Assembly (NCBI GenBank): GCA_017428525.1
Contig: JAFRQQ010000020.1
Location: 204,278 to 268,277 of the forward strand
Length of the DNA stretch: 64,000 bases
Reading direction: 5' to 3'
DNA from: Clostridia bacterium
GTDB taxonomy: Bacteria; Bacillota; Clostridia; Oscillospirales; Acutalibacteraceae
Shown here: in pieces, positions 34,485 through 45,638 of the stretch
Layout of the letters: every line of letters begins with the position of its first letter
Position numbering within the stretch: the first letter of the stretch is position 1
Made by a program: the position numbers and the translations under genes
The notes under the pieces: generated by a model
The model's input: the letters and a program-made list of their open reading frames with translations, nothing else
Databases searched by the model: none
Told to the model about the DNA's origin: nothing

Positions 34485-36674
34485 TTACTCGCTGGTAATC
34501 AGCTCGGCATACAGCCCGCCGTTCTGCATCAGGGTTGCGTGCGTGCCGCGCTCAACGACCGCGCCGCGGTCCATGACGATGATCTCGTCGCAGTCGCGGA
34601 TCGTCGAAAGGCGGTGCGCGATCACGATGCAGGTGATGCCGCGATCCCGGATCGACTGCACCACTTCATATTCCGTCTTGGCGTCGAGCGCGGAGGTCGC
34701 TTCGTCCATGATGATGATCGTGGGATCCTGCGCGAGCACACGCGCGATCTCAAGACGCTGCCGCTGCCCGCCGGAAAAATCCTTGCCGCCCTCGAGAATG
34801 CGGTACTGATAGCCGCCGCTGCGCATCATGATGTCGTCATGAATGTGCGCGTCGCGCGCGGCGATGAGCATCTCGAAATCCTCGATGGAATCGTCCCACA
34901 TCTTGATGTTGTTTGCGATCGTATCTTCAAATAAAATGATGTCCTGATCGACCATGGCGAGCGAACCGATGCGCACGGAGCGACGGATCTCATCCATCGG
35001 CTTGCCGTCAAGCAGGATCTCGCCCTCCCACGGGCGATACAGACCGGAGATCAGCTTGGCAAGCGTCGATTTGCCGCAGCCGGATCCGCCGACAAAGGCG
35101 ACGCTGCTGCCGGGCTTGAGCTTCATGCTGAAATCCCGGATCAGCGGCTCTGCCAGCGGAGAATAGCCGAAGGTGACGTTGCGCAGCTCCACCTCGCCGG
35201 TCAGCTTGCTGAAATCATCGGCGACCGCGGGGTCCTCCGAGGCCGCTTCCGTGCTGATATCGGGCTCGTAGGTCATCACGTCCTGAATGCGCTCCATATT
35301 CGTGCGCATTTCCTGCAGCTTCTGCCCCGCGTCGATCAGGCTCCTGACCGGGGACTGGAACAGCCCCATCAGGCTTTTGAAGGCCGTGACCATGCCGATG
35401 GTGAACGCGCCGTTGAGCACCAGATAAATGCCGATGGCGAGCACCAGGCTGTCCGCAAGGGTGGAAACCAGCTCGGGCACCACGCCGAGCATCTGATTGA
35501 TGCGGGCATAGCGCACGTCCTGCGTGTTGACGCTGGCCTGATAGCCGGCCCAGCGTTGAAAATAGCCGTTTTCCGCGCCGGAGGCCTTGATGGTTTCCAT
35601 CATTTCGATGCCGGTCACGGTCGCGCCGGCGAGCTTGCCGGCGTCGCGCATCTGCACGCGCGTGACGTTGATTTTCTTATTGGAGATCATGCGCGCAACA
35701 AACAGGTTGATGATCGTTGCGGCCAGGGAAATCAGCGCCAGCGGCACGCTGTAGCTGAGCAGGATCACGAAATAGACGATCGCCAGCAGCGCGTGGAGCA
35801 CCATCGGCGCGAGCGTGCGGATCAGTTCCTTGGCGATCGATTCGTTTTTCTTCTGCCGGTCGGCGATATCGCCCGCCATGCGCTGCGCATAGAACTGCAT
35901 CGGCAGACGGAGAATGTGCCACATATATCTGGAATTGGAGATGATCGCCAGCTTGCCCTCAATTTTCATCGAGTAAACGCTGTTGATGCAGCCGGCAATG
36001 AACTGCAAAAGCGTGAGCGCGAGCATCGCGCCGATGAGCGGCATGAGCCATTCCGGCTGCTGCTTTGAGAGAATGCGGTCGAGGAATACGCGCTGGAACG
36101 CCGGCGAAATCATGCCGATCAGCGCGGTGATGATCGTGGTGAGCACGACAAACAAAATGGCCGTTTTGGAGCCCACCAGCCGCTCGCGCGCAAATGAAAG
36201 CATGCTCTTGGGCTTGCCTGCGGGTTCAAACGCCTCCGTCGGCTCGAATTCCATATAGATGCCGGTGAACGCCTTTTCGAATTCCTGCATCGGCACGCGC
36301 ACGTAGCCGCGCGCGGGATCATTGAGCACCGCCTTGTCCTTGACGAAGCCGTCGAGCACGACAAAATGATTGTAGTTCCAGTGGATGATGCAGGGGAATT
36401 TCGCGCTTTTTTTGAGCCCCTCGCAGTCAATCAGCAGCGCTTTGGTCTTCAGCCCGTGATTGCGCGCGGCGCGCAGGATGTTTTTTGCGCTCGAGCCGTC
36501 ACGCGAGACGCCGCAGTCGGTGCGCATCTGCTCAAGCGGGATGTATCGTTTATAATATGCGAGGATCATCGACAGACTGGCGGCGCCGCATTCGAGCGCC
36601 TCCATCTGCATGACGACCGGCACTTTTGCAACCGCGCCTGTCACCGGCTGCGGTATTTTCTTATTCTCCTTCAT
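34485..36674 (-). CDS. NHLP-family ABC exporter with C39 peptidase domain
   Basis: 729 residues. Residues 1 to about 140 form a C39 double-glycine peptidase: MEALECGAA (Cys29), WNYNHFVVL (His103) and LNDPARG (Asp119). Six transmembrane helices and an ATPase domain follow: Walker A GGSGCGKST, signature FSGGQRQRLE, Walker B IIMDEATSALD. It should cut leaders after Gly-Gly, as in the AGG of the 30661-30855 peptide, and export the core. GAGGTG stands 5 nt before the ATG; the HlyD-like gene ends 8 nt upstream. Together with 32289-34472 it makes a two-subunit exporter. Confidence 0.9.
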   Translation of the reverse strand: MKENKKIPQPVTGAVAKVPVVMQMEALECGAASLSMILAYYKRYIPLEQMRTDCGVSRDGSSAKNILRAARNHGLKTKALLIDCEGLKKSAKFPCIIHWNYNHFVVLDGFVKDKAVLNDPARGYVRVPMQEFEKAFTGIYMEFEPTEAFEPAGKPKSMLSFARERLVGSKTAILFVVLTTIITALIGMISPAFQRVFLDRILSKQQPEWLMPLIGAMLALTLLQFIAGCINSVYSMKIEGKLAIISNSRYMWHILRLPMQFYAQRMAGDIADRQKKNESIAKELIRTLAPMVLHALLAIVYFVILLSYSVPLALISLAATIINLFVARMISNKKINVTRVQMRDAGKLAGATVTGIEMMETIKASGAENGYFQRWAGYQASVNTQDVRYARINQMLGVVPELVSTLADSLVLAIGIYLVLNGAFTIGMVTAFKSLMGLFQSPVRSLIDAGQKLQEMRTNMERIQDVMTYEPDISTEAASEDPAVADDFSKLTGEVELRNVTFGYSPLAEPLIRDFSMKLKPGSSVAFVGGSGCGKSTLAKLISGLYRPWEGEILLDGKPMDEIRRSVRIGSLAMVDQDIILFEDTIANNIKMWDDSIEDFEMLIAARDAHIHDDIMMRSGGYQYRILEGGKDFSGGQRQRLEIARVLAQDPTIIIMDEATSALDAKTEYEVVQSIRDRGITCIVIAHRLSTIRDCDEIIVMDRGAVVERGTHATLMQNGGLYAELITSE

Positions 36675-36682
36675 AACGCACC

Positions 36683-37156
36683 TCAGCCTGCAAGGAAGGA
36701 CAGGGGCTTGACGGTGTCGCAGATGATTTTCACGGTCTGCACGCCGTCCTCACAGCCCGCGCACTCGATCTCCACCGCATAGCTCCAATCGGCCGGCTGC
36801 AGTCTGTAAGCCGTGTATTCGTCATACTGCGCCGCGACGGATTCCGCGGAAACCGGCGCCTGCGCGATTGCAGTCACCTTGCCCCGCGTGTCGTTGATCC
36901 GGACCGGATCGCCCACTTCGATCTGATCGGCATTTTCCACATAGCAGACCGCCGCGCCGTCCTGCACGACGCCGGTTGCGGCCACCGTCGTTTTCAGACT
37001 GCCGAACGCGCCCCAGACAAAGGCAGAGATCAGCAGAATCAGGACCACGGCCAGCACGATCCACACGCCGACGCTGGACACCTTGATATAATCATTGAGC
37101 TGCTCCGGAGAAGCAACCTTTTCCTGCGAGGTTTTGCTGAAAACCGGGTTTGACAT
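36683..37156 (-). CDS. minimal HlyD-like secretion protein of the NHLP exporter
   Basis: 157 residues: a hydrophilic N-terminus, one transmembrane helix (VGVWIVLAVVLILLISAFVWG, roughly 33-53) and a short beta-barrel-like region (KTTVAATGVVQDGAAVCYV, VGDPVRIND) with no coiled coil. NHLP-type HlyD-like proteins are usually longer. The ATG at 37156 follows AAGGACGG; an earlier in-frame start gives only a Gly/Arg-rich extension without a ribosome site. It is the first gene of the export half of the RiPP locus. Confidence 0.75.
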   Translation of the reverse strand: MSNPVFSKTSQEKVASPEQLNDYIKVSSVGVWIVLAVVLILLISAFVWGAFGSLKTTVAATGVVQDGAAVCYVENADQIEVGDPVRINDTRGKVTAIAQAPVSAESVAAQYDEYTAYRLQPADWSYAVEIECAGCEDGVQTVKIICDTVKPLSFLAG

Positions 37157-37225
37157 AACCGTTCCGTCCTTTTCCGCAGCGCACAGACGGCCGGTGCGGC
37201 CGCCGCTGCAAAATTTCAATAAAAT

Positions 37226-37254
37226 ATTATATCAGACAGAAAAAGATTTGTCTA
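37226..37254 (-). promoter_or_regulatory. sigma-A promoter for the exporter half of the RiPP locus
   Basis: Minus strand: TAGACA (37254-37249), 17-bp spacer, perfect TATAAT (37231-37226), upstream of the HlyD-like gene in A+T-rich DNA. Confidence 0.75.
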
Positions 37255-37321
37255 TATATAATTTTAAAAAGCTGCGATTTTTTGTCGATGCAGCCGGGCG
37301 GCGCAATCCGTCGTTTTTTAG

Positions 37322-37349
37322 TTGACAAATCCGAAATGTCTGGTATAAT
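37322..37349 (+). promoter_or_regulatory. sigma-A promoter for the aldolase gene
   Basis: Perfect TTGACA (37322-37327), 16-bp spacer, perfect TATAAT (37344-37349); expected to be strong. Confidence 0.85.
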
Positions 37350-37382
37350 ACAGAAGAAAGCTTAAGAGAAGGAGGCAACACC

Positions 37383-38318
37383 ATGCCGCTTGTAACCACA
37401 GCCAAAATGTTCGAGGACGCCTACAAGGGCCACTATGCCGTCGGCGCATTCAACGTCAACAATATGGAGATCATCCAGGGCATCGTGCAGGGCGCGCAGA
37501 AGCTCAACGCCCCGCTGATTCTCCAGGTTTCCAAGGGCGCGCGCGCTTACGCAAACCACACCTATCTGGTCAAGCTCGTCGAAGCGGCGATCGAAACCAG
37601 CGGCCTGCCCATCGCGCTGCATCTGGATCACGGTCCGGATTTTGAAACCTGCAAGTCCTGCATCGACGGCGGTTTCAGCTCCGTGATGATCGACGGCTCC
37701 CACCTCCCCTATGAAGAAAATGTCGCACTGACCCGCAAGGTCGTGGAATACGCCCATGCGCACGGCGTGGTCGTGGAGGGCGAGCTGGGCAGACTGGCCG
37801 GCATCGAGGACGACGTCAAGGTTTCCGACGAGGATTCCTCCTACACCCGCCCCGAGGAAGTCTATGATTTCGTCACCCGCACCGGCGTGGATTCGCTGGC
37901 CATCGCCATCGGCACGAGCCACGGCGCATTCAAATTCAAGCCGGGTCAGGATCCGAAGATCCGCATCGACATTCTGGAAGAAGTCGAAAAGCAGCTGCCG
38001 GGCTTCCCGATCGTGCTGCACGGCGCTTCCTCCGTCATCCCCGAATTCGTCGATATCATCAATCAGTACGGCGGCAAGATGGACAACGCGATCGGCATTC
38101 CCGAGAGCGAGCTGCGCAAGGCGGCGGAGCACGCGGTGTGCAAGATCAACATCGACTCCGACCTGCGTCTGGCCATGACGGCGGCGGTCCGCAAGTATCT
38201 CGCGGAGAATCCGTCCCACTTTGATCCCAGACAGTACCTCGCCCCTGCCCGCGAAGCGATCCAAGGCATGGTCGAGCACAAGATCCTCAACGTCCTCGGC
38301 TGCGCGAACAAGGCCTGA
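37383..38318 (+). CDS. fba: class II fructose-bisphosphate aldolase
   Basis: Cleaves fructose-1,6-bisphosphate to dihydroxyacetone phosphate and glyceraldehyde-3-phosphate in glycolysis, using Zn2+. 311 residues. Zinc ligands and neighbours in order: ALHLDHG (His), VEGELGRLAG (Glu), GTSHGAFK (His), VLHGASS (His and the Gly/Ser phosphate loop), and NIDSDLR near the C-terminus. AAGGAGG lies 8 nt before the ATG. A single-gene unit between its own promoter and terminator, between two unrelated operons. The tagatose-bisphosphate aldolase branch is possible but less likely. Confidence 0.93.
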   Translation: MPLVTTAKMFEDAYKGHYAVGAFNVNNMEIIQGIVQGAQKLNAPLILQVSKGARAYANHTYLVKLVEAAIETSGLPIALHLDHGPDFETCKSCIDGGFSSVMIDGSHLPYEENVALTRKVVEYAHAHGVVVEGELGRLAGIEDDVKVSDEDSSYTRPEEVYDFVTRTGVDSLAIAIGTSHGAFKFKPGQDPKIRIDILEEVEKQLPGFPIVLHGASSVIPEFVDIINQYGGKMDNAIGIPESELRKAAEHAVCKINIDSDLRLAMTAAVRKYLAENPSHFDPRQYLAPAREAIQGMVEHKILNVLGCANKA

Positions 38319-38335
38319 GTTTCCAAATTTAAACG

Positions 38336-38392
38336 AAAAAAAGCAGAACGCCTTCGGCTGCCCGAAACGGGTGACCGAAGGCGTTATTTTAT
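38336..38392. terminator. bidirectional terminator between fba and the clpC operon
   Basis: 11-bp perfect stem (38347-38357 with 38375-38385), 17-nt loop, T-rich right side and A7 (38336-38342) on the left for the minus strand. Confidence 0.8.
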
Positions 38393-38419
38393 TGAATTGA
38401 TGCGGTTGTTGCGCGCGGG

Positions 38420-40897
<2,478 letters not shown>

Positions 40898-40931
40898 AGC
40901 TCAAACCTCCTTTGGCGGGATTTATAATTCT

Positions 40932-41936
40932 TTACAGCGTTTCCCGCACGATCTTTGCCCGCGCGGCGTCTCTGGCCGCCGGGCCGTCCGCTTCACTGTG
41001 CATGACGCTCAGCGTCGCGGGCTGCATATTGACAATCAGTTCGTTGATTTTTTCCATGGGAACATCCAGCAGGCCGCGGGCAACGCCCAGGCGCACGAGG
41101 GAGATCAGCTCCATGAATTCGTCGCTGCTCAGCAGCCGCGCCAGACGCAGCACGCCCAGGGCGCGATAGATCTTATCCTCCTCCGCCGGATTCTTCATCA
41201 GCTCCGCCGCCGCGGCGCGCTCCTGCGCCACAAGCTGCAGCACGATGGATTTCAGATTGGCGATCGCCGTTTCTTCCGTGATGCCGAGCGTGATCTGGTT
41301 GCTGATCTGGTAAAGATCGCCCTTCGGCTGGCTGCCCTCGCCGTAAGCGCCGCGCACGGTCAGTCCGAGCTTGGAAACGGTGTTGGCAAGCCTTGTCATC
41401 TGCCCGCAGCGGGTCAGCGCCGGCAGATGGAGCATCACAGAGGCGCGCATCGCCGTGCCCAGATTCGTCGGGCACTGGGTCAGATAGCCGATCCGCTCGT
41501 CAAAGGCGAAATGCAGGCGCGCGTCGAGCATGCTGTCCAGCTTGTCGGCAATGTCGTAAGCGCCTTCGAGGTCCAGCCCGGCCTTCATGACCTGCAGGCG
41601 GATGTGATCCTCCTCGCAGAGCATGATGCTCACGCTCTCATCCTTCGAGAGGATCAGGGCGCTGCCTTCCTTTTTGGCGGCGAATTCCGGACTGATCAGA
41701 TGCCGCTCCGCGAGCGAAACCGCCTGCCCGCGGCTGAGATCCTTCATTTCGATGAAGCTGAAATCATTCTGATCATTCTCAAATACGGCGGCGCGGATCA
41801 GCGCGTTGACGCGGTTTTTGCCCTGCGCGTCGAGCTTGATCGGGAACGGCTCCTCCCGCAGATTTCTCGCCAGACGGATCCGCGTGCTGAGCACGATATC
41901 GCCCTGATCGCCTTTTTCAATATACCATTTACTCAT
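40932..41936 (-). CDS. mcsB: protein arginine kinase McsB
   Basis: 334 residues of the phosphagen (guanido) kinase superfamily. ATP-binding LSTRIRLARNL near the N-terminus, MLCEEDHIRLQVM in the middle, CPTNLGTAMRASVMLHLP with the Cys that positions guanidine, and RGAYGEGS near the C-terminus. McsB phosphorylates Arg residues, marking CtsR and misfolded proteins for ClpCP. It overlaps mcsA by 4 nt (ATGA), consistent with the McsA-McsB complex. Confidence 0.95.
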   Translation of the reverse strand: MSKWYIEKGDQGDIVLSTRIRLARNLREEPFPIKLDAQGKNRVNALIRAAVFENDQNDFSFIEMKDLSRGQAVSLAERHLISPEFAAKKEGSALILSKDESVSIMLCEEDHIRLQVMKAGLDLEGAYDIADKLDSMLDARLHFAFDERIGYLTQCPTNLGTAMRASVMLHLPALTRCGQMTRLANTVSKLGLTVRGAYGEGSQPKGDLYQISNQITLGITEETAIANLKSIVLQLVAQERAAAAELMKNPAEEDKIYRALGVLRLARLLSSDEFMELISLVRLGVARGLLDVPMEKINELIVNMQPATLSVMHSEADGPAARDAARAKIVRETL

Positions 41937-42460
41937 TGTGCATTTCCTCCTTCCGCATCCAGCGCCCGCATGGCGTCGCGCAGCTTCGCGGCTTCCTCGA
42001 ACGCCTGATCTGCGATGGCTTTGTCCATCTGCGCCTGCAGCTTTGCGCGTTTCTCTTCTTTCGTTTCCTCCTGCGGCTCGACAGCCGGCACGGCGGCGCC
42101 GATTTTTCCGCTGTGCTTGATCTTGCCGTGAATGCGCTGGATCGAAGGCAGCAGCCGGTCGTAGAAGGTGGTGTAGCAGTCCGCGCAGCCGACCATGCCG
42201 CTGCGCGCGATCTCCTCAAACGAGGAGCCGCAACGTGCGCAGCGCTGCACGCGGCCCGGCGCGGCGGCCGGCAGCATATCGCCCAGGAAGCCGCCGAACA
42301 ACTCCGAGAGATTCAGGCCGAAGCCGGAAAACACATCCGAATACCCCAGATGCGCCGCGCAGTCCGCGCAGAGATGGCTCTCCGCCATATCGCCGTTGAT
42401 GATCTGCTTGATGTGGGTGGTCGCTTCATTCTTTCCGCAATTCTGACATAACATATCCAT
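41933..42460 (-). CDS. mcsA: McsA, zinc-finger activator of McsB
   Basis: 175 residues. Four CxxC-type pairs: CQNC, CADC, CARC and CADC across the first 100 residues, which bind Zn, then a coiled region with a UVR motif (FEEAAKLRDAMRAL, about 150-165) near the end. McsA is a co-activator of McsB. The ATG at 42460 lies only a few nt after the ribosome site AAAGGATG; the ATG at 42454 (Met-Leu-Cys, matching McsA starts in other Firmicutes) is an equal choice. Confidence 0.92.
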   Translation of the reverse strand: MDMLCQNCGKNEATTHIKQIINGDMAESHLCADCAAHLGYSDVFSGFGLNLSELFGGFLGDMLPAAAPGRVQRCARCGSSFEEIARSGMVGCADCYTTFYDRLLPSIQRIHGKIKHSGKIGAAVPAVEPQEETKEEKRAKLQAQMDKAIADQAFEEAAKLRDAMRALDAEGGNAQ

Positions 42461-42928
42461 TCATCCTTTCTTCGTTTCGATGGTTAATAGCATTTGTTTG
42501 AGCAGTGCCGCGCGCACGGAATCGCGCAGGGGCTGCGGCAGCGAGCGCAGCGCGGTATCGCCCGAGGCGGCGAGCATCAGCTTCGCTTCCTGCACGGTGA
42601 GCGCGCCGGCATGATGCAGGTTGACGATGTGCGCCCGGCAGGTGGCGGCGTCCACCGCCGCGCCCAGGCAGTTGACCGTATGCATGAGCATGGTCGGCAC
42701 GTCGCTGCCGATGCGTGTGATTTTGATGTAGCCTCCGCCGCCGCGCCGGCTCTCGACCAGATAGCCCTGCTCGGGCGTGAAGCGGGAGGCGATCACGTAG
42801 TTGATCTGACTCGGCACGCAACCGAGACTTTGCGCGAGCTCATTGCGCTGGATTTCCGTGGTGCCGTCCGATTCGAGCATATCCAGCAGAATGCGCGCGA
42901 TCTGATTGCTGAGACTCACTTTGATCAT
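42461..42928 (-). CDS. ctsR: CtsR, class III stress gene repressor
   Basis: 155 residues. DNA-binding winged helix in the N-terminal half: LAQSLGCVPSQINYVIASRF is the CtsR HTH, and RRGGGGYIKI is its glycine-rich wing. The C-terminal half is the dimer/McsB-recognition domain. CtsR represses clp genes by binding GGTCAAA boxes and is inactivated by heat. Here it is the first gene of ctsR-mcsA-mcsB-clpC, and two sets of boxes lie over its own promoter, so it is autoregulated. Confidence 0.95.
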   Translation of the reverse strand: MIKVSLSNQIARILLDMLESDGTTEIQRNELAQSLGCVPSQINYVIASRFTPEQGYLVESRRGGGGYIKITRIGSDVPTMLMHTVNCLGAAVDAATCRAHIVNLHHAGALTVQEAKLMLAASGDTALRSLPQPLRDSVRAALLKQMLLTIETKKG

Positions 42929-42951
42929 CTCTTTTCCTGTGATTTATGTCG

Positions 42952-42974
42952 TTTGACTTTGACTTTCTTTGACC
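42952..42974 (-). promoter_or_regulatory. CtsR operator downstream of the -10
   Basis: Minus strand reads GGTCAAA, GAA, AGTCAAA (42974-42958), an exact match to the RGTCAAA-NAN-RGTCAAA consensus, followed directly by an extra AGTCAAA half-site (42958-42952). Confidence 0.85.
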
Positions 42975-42983
42975 TTTGAGTCC

Positions 42984-43012
42984 ATTATAGTCAGGGAAGG
43001 TCAAAAGGTCAA
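42984..43012 (-). promoter_or_regulatory. CtsR-regulated promoter of the ctsR-clpC operon
   Basis: Minus strand: TTGACC (43012-43007), 17-bp spacer, TATAAT (42989-42984). The -35 region itself contains two tandem GGTCAAA copies on the plus strand (42998-43013), so repressor can block both sides. Confidence 0.8.
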
Positions 43013-43168
43013 AGTCTGATTCCGCTCGATTCTGCGTGATTTTCGCTTGCTTTCTCTTGTTTTCTTTGATTCTCTCTTGTTTTCTTCAATTTTCAAGAAA
43101 TTTGAAAAATTTGACCTTCGCACAATTGCTTCCTTTCGATTATAGCCGGAGGCGGCGGAAGATATGCA

Positions 43169-43197
43169 TTGCTTTTGCGCCGGAAATATGATAGAAT
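43169..43197 (+). promoter_or_regulatory. sigma-A promoter for the methyltransferase genes
   Basis: TTGCTT (43169-43174), 17-bp spacer, TAGAAT (43192-43197). Confidence 0.7.
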
Positions 43198-43260
43198 GTA
43201 TAAAAGAAATAAAAAGACCCGGGCCGCGCAGGGCGGCGGGCTTTGCGTGACGGAGGCGCT

Positions 43261-44004
43261 ATGGCGGAATTGCGGGCGGAATCCCTGGGCGGCGGCATCA
43301 CCGTTTTTGTCAGCGACGCACACGGCTTCGGCACCGACGCGGTGCTGCTGGCCCGGTTTGCGGCGCCGTCTGCGCATGCGGTCTGCTGCGATCTCGGCAG
43401 CGGCTGCGGGGTGATTCCCCTGCTCTGGTGCAAGCAGCCGACCGGCGCGCTGACCGCCGTGGAGCTGCAGCCGGACGCGGCGGCGCAAATCTGCCGCGCG
43501 GTCGAGGTCAACCATCTTCACGACCGGCTGACCGTACGCTGCGCCGATCTGCGCGCGCTGCACGGGCTGCTGCCTGCCGGCGGCTTCGATCTGGTCACGA
43601 TGAATCCGCCCTATTACGCCGCGGGCACGGGATGCCTGAGCGCAGAGGAAGCGGATCAGCTCGCGCGCCATGAAACGGTCTGCACGCCGCAGGATCTCTG
43701 CGCGGCGGCGGCGCGGCTGCTGAAATTCGGCGGGCGGTTCTGCGTCTGCATCCGGCCGGAACGGCTGACGGATTACCTGTGCGCCATGCGTGCGCACGCG
43801 TTGGAGCCCAAGCGGCTGCGCCCTGTGGCCAAGAATCCCGCACGCGCGCCGTGGCTGCTTCTGCTCGAGGGGCGGCGCGGCGGCAAGCCCGGCCTGCGCA
43901 TGGAGCCGACGCTGTTTGTGCATGCGGCGGACGGCACATACACCGAAGAAATGAAGCAGATCTACGGCGATTATCTTTTGGAACACCGGAGGGAAACGCT
44001 TTGA
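43261..44004 (+). CDS. trmN6: TrmN6/YabB-like tRNA or rRNA adenine N6-methyltransferase
   Basis: 247 residues, Rossmann-fold SAM methyltransferase: DLGSGCGVIPLL (motif I), AVELQPDAAA (motif II) and MNPPYYAAG, where NPPY marks N6-adenine or amino methylation. This is the order of the TrmN6/YabB family, which modifies A37 of tRNA1-Val in E. coli. The target here is not proven. GGAGG lies 5 nt before the ATG at 43261. It overlaps rsmI by TTGA and is transcribed in the same operon. Confidence 0.8.
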   Translation: MAELRAESLGGGITVFVSDAHGFGTDAVLLARFAAPSAHAVCCDLGSGCGVIPLLWCKQPTGALTAVELQPDAAAQICRAVEVNHLHDRLTVRCADLRALHGLLPAGGFDLVTMNPPYYAAGTGCLSAEEADQLARHETVCTPQDLCAAAARLLKFGGRFCVCIRPERLTDYLCAMRAHALEPKRLRPVAKNPARAPWLLLLEGRRGGKPGLRMEPTLFVHAADGTYTEEMKQIYGDYLLEHRRETL

Positions 44005-44837
44005 GCGGAACATTATATGTGGTCGGCACGCCGATCGGAAATCTGGGCGACCTTTCGCCCCGCGCGCTGGAAACGCTCGCGCGCTGCGATTTCATCGCCG
44101 CCGAGGATACGCGCGTCACACTGAAGCTGCTGACCCATTTCGGGCTGAAAAAGCCGCTGGTCAGTTATTTTGAACACAACAAAGCCGAGCGCGGACCGCA
44201 GATCGCGGACCGTCTGCTGCAGGGCGAAAGCTGCGCGCTGGTCACCGACGCCGGCATGCCGGCGATCTCCGATCCGGGCGAGGATCTGGTGCGGCTCTGC
44301 CGGGAAATGCAGATCCCCGTGGAAGCGGTGCCCGGGCCGGTCGCCTTCGCCACGGCGCTGGCCGTTTCGGGCATGCCCGCCAGGCGGTTCACCTTCGAGG
44401 GCTTCCTGCCGGTCGAAAAAAAAGAGCGCCGCGCGCTGCTGGCATCCCTGCGGAACGAACCGCGCACCATGATCTTTTACGAAGCGCCGCACAAGCTCGG
44501 CAACACCCTGCGCGATCTTACGGATGCGCTCGGCGACCGGAAGCTGGCCATTGTGCGGGAGCTGACAAAAATCCACGAGGAGGTCCTGCGCACCACGCTG
44601 ACTGCCGCGGCCGCGCAGTTTGAAAACGGCAGTCTTAAGGGCGAGCTGGTGCTCATCGTGGAAGGAAAAGCACCGACGCAGACGCCCGGCATGACGCCGG
44701 AGGCCGCCGTCGCCTATGCGCGCGAGCTGGTCGCAAACGGAGAGAGCAAAACCAACGCCGCGAAGCTGGCCGCCAAAGAGAGCGGTCTGCGCAAGGGCGA
44801 TATTTATCAGCAGCTGATCGAGGAGGCATCGGAATGA
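44001..44837 (+). CDS. rsmI: 16S rRNA cytidine-1402 2'-O-methyltransferase
   Basis: 278 residues, usual length. Tetrapyrrole-methylase-like fold: LYVVGTPIGNLGDLS at the N-terminus, AAEDTR, DAGMPAISDPG (SAM loop) and FYEAPHK, all RsmI hallmarks. It methylates C1402 in the decoding site of 16S rRNA. The start is TTG at 44001, overlapping the previous stop (TTGA), with GAGGG 9 nt upstream, so it depends on translational coupling. Downstream overlap of 4 nt (ATGA) with the next gene. Confidence 0.93.
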   Translation: MSGTLYVVGTPIGNLGDLSPRALETLARCDFIAAEDTRVTLKLLTHFGLKKPLVSYFEHNKAERGPQIADRLLQGESCALVTDAGMPAISDPGEDLVRLCREMQIPVEAVPGPVAFATALAVSGMPARRFTFEGFLPVEKKERRALLASLRNEPRTMIFYEAPHKLGNTLRDLTDALGDRKLAIVRELTKIHEEVLRTTLTAAAAQFENGSLKGELVLIVEGKAPTQTPGMTPEAAVAYARELVANGESKTNAAKLAAKESGLRKGDIYQQLIEEASE

Positions 44838-45442
44838 TTGAATATTACAAAGCGCATCCGTACTGGATCGCCGTGCTCGCCGCGCTGGTCGTCGCGGCCG
44901 TGTTCATGTGGATCAAAGCGATCAAAGCCAGCCGCGCGCACTATCAGTCAAACGAAAAAATCATGAAAAAGCTCAAGGAAGAGAATCAGTTGCGCAACGA
45001 ATTCGCGGTGCTGACCCCGGCGCTCGCGCAAAGCGCCGATCCCGTCGCGCTGTTCAAGGGCGTTGCGCTCAATCTGCACAAGCGGGTCGCGGATCAGGCG
45101 GATCTGAACGCCGCGTTCGCCGCGCTCTCCCCCGCGCAGCAGGGCGTCTACGCGCTCTATTTCGTGCTCGACGACGGGGGCGAAGCGCTCAGCGGCTTCT
45201 TCAAGGCGAACACCGCGCCGCTGACCACGGCGGCCGGCGCGATGCTGGAAACGCTGGCGCTGGACGATCTGCAGGCGCTCTATCAGAAGGAAGCGCTCGC
45301 CTACGACCCGGACGACGAAACGACCTCGCTGATCCGGTCCGAGATCGAGGAAACCGACGCCGCCTTTGCTGCTGCGGACGGCTGCAGCCGCATCGCCGCC
45401 GCCTGCGGCGCCTACATCGCCGCGCACATCGAAGAATTATAA
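44834..45442 (+). CDS. small membrane-anchored protein of unknown function
   Basis: 202 residues: one N-terminal transmembrane helix (WIAVLAALVVAAVFMWIKAI), a charged coiled stretch (EKIMKKLKEEN), then an Ala-rich alpha-helical domain with many Asp/Glu residues. No enzymatic motif was seen. It overlaps rsmI by 4 nt (ATGA), the last gene of the three-gene methyltransferase operon, and is followed by a terminator. Not recognised as a named family. Confidence 0.6.
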   Translation: MIEYYKAHPYWIAVLAALVVAAVFMWIKAIKASRAHYQSNEKIMKKLKEENQLRNEFAVLTPALAQSADPVALFKGVALNLHKRVADQADLNAAFAALSPAQQGVYALYFVLDDGGEALSGFFKANTAPLTTAAGAMLETLALDDLQALYQKEALAYDPDDETTSLIRSEIEETDAAFAAADGCSRIAAACGAYIAAHIEEL

Positions 45443-45455
45443 TATAACCGCATGC

Positions 45456-45493
45456 CCGGCGTGTTGCAGTGCAGATTGCAGCACGCCGGTTTT
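45456..45493 (+). terminator. rho-independent terminator
   Basis: 8-bp perfect base stem (45456-45463 with 45482-45489) extended by an inner TGCA pair, then T4. Confidence 0.75.
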
Positions 45494-45545
45494 CAATTCC
45501 TGATTCTATATCCTTCCTTCCCCAAAACTTTTTTCTTCCGGGGGC

Positions 45546-45574
45546 TTTACTTTTGATTCGTCACGTGCTAAAAT
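45546..45574 (+). promoter_or_regulatory. promoter of the yerC operon
   Basis: TTTACT (45546-45551), 17-bp spacer ending in TGC (extended -10), TAAAAT (45569-45574). Confidence 0.55.
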
Positions 45575-45577
45575 ATT

Positions 45578-45614
45578 AAAGCGTAAAAGCGCAAAGTGTT
45601 ACAGTGTAAAGCGT
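45578..45614 (+). repeat. short direct repeats in the yerC leader
   Basis: AAAGCGT (45578), AAAGCGC (45586), AAAGTGT (45593) and AAAGCGT (45608) lie 7-8 bp or twice that apart in the 5' leader, between promoter and start. They may be an operator. Confidence 0.5.
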
Positions 45615-45638
45615 GAAAACGAAAGGCAGGCGTCCGGA

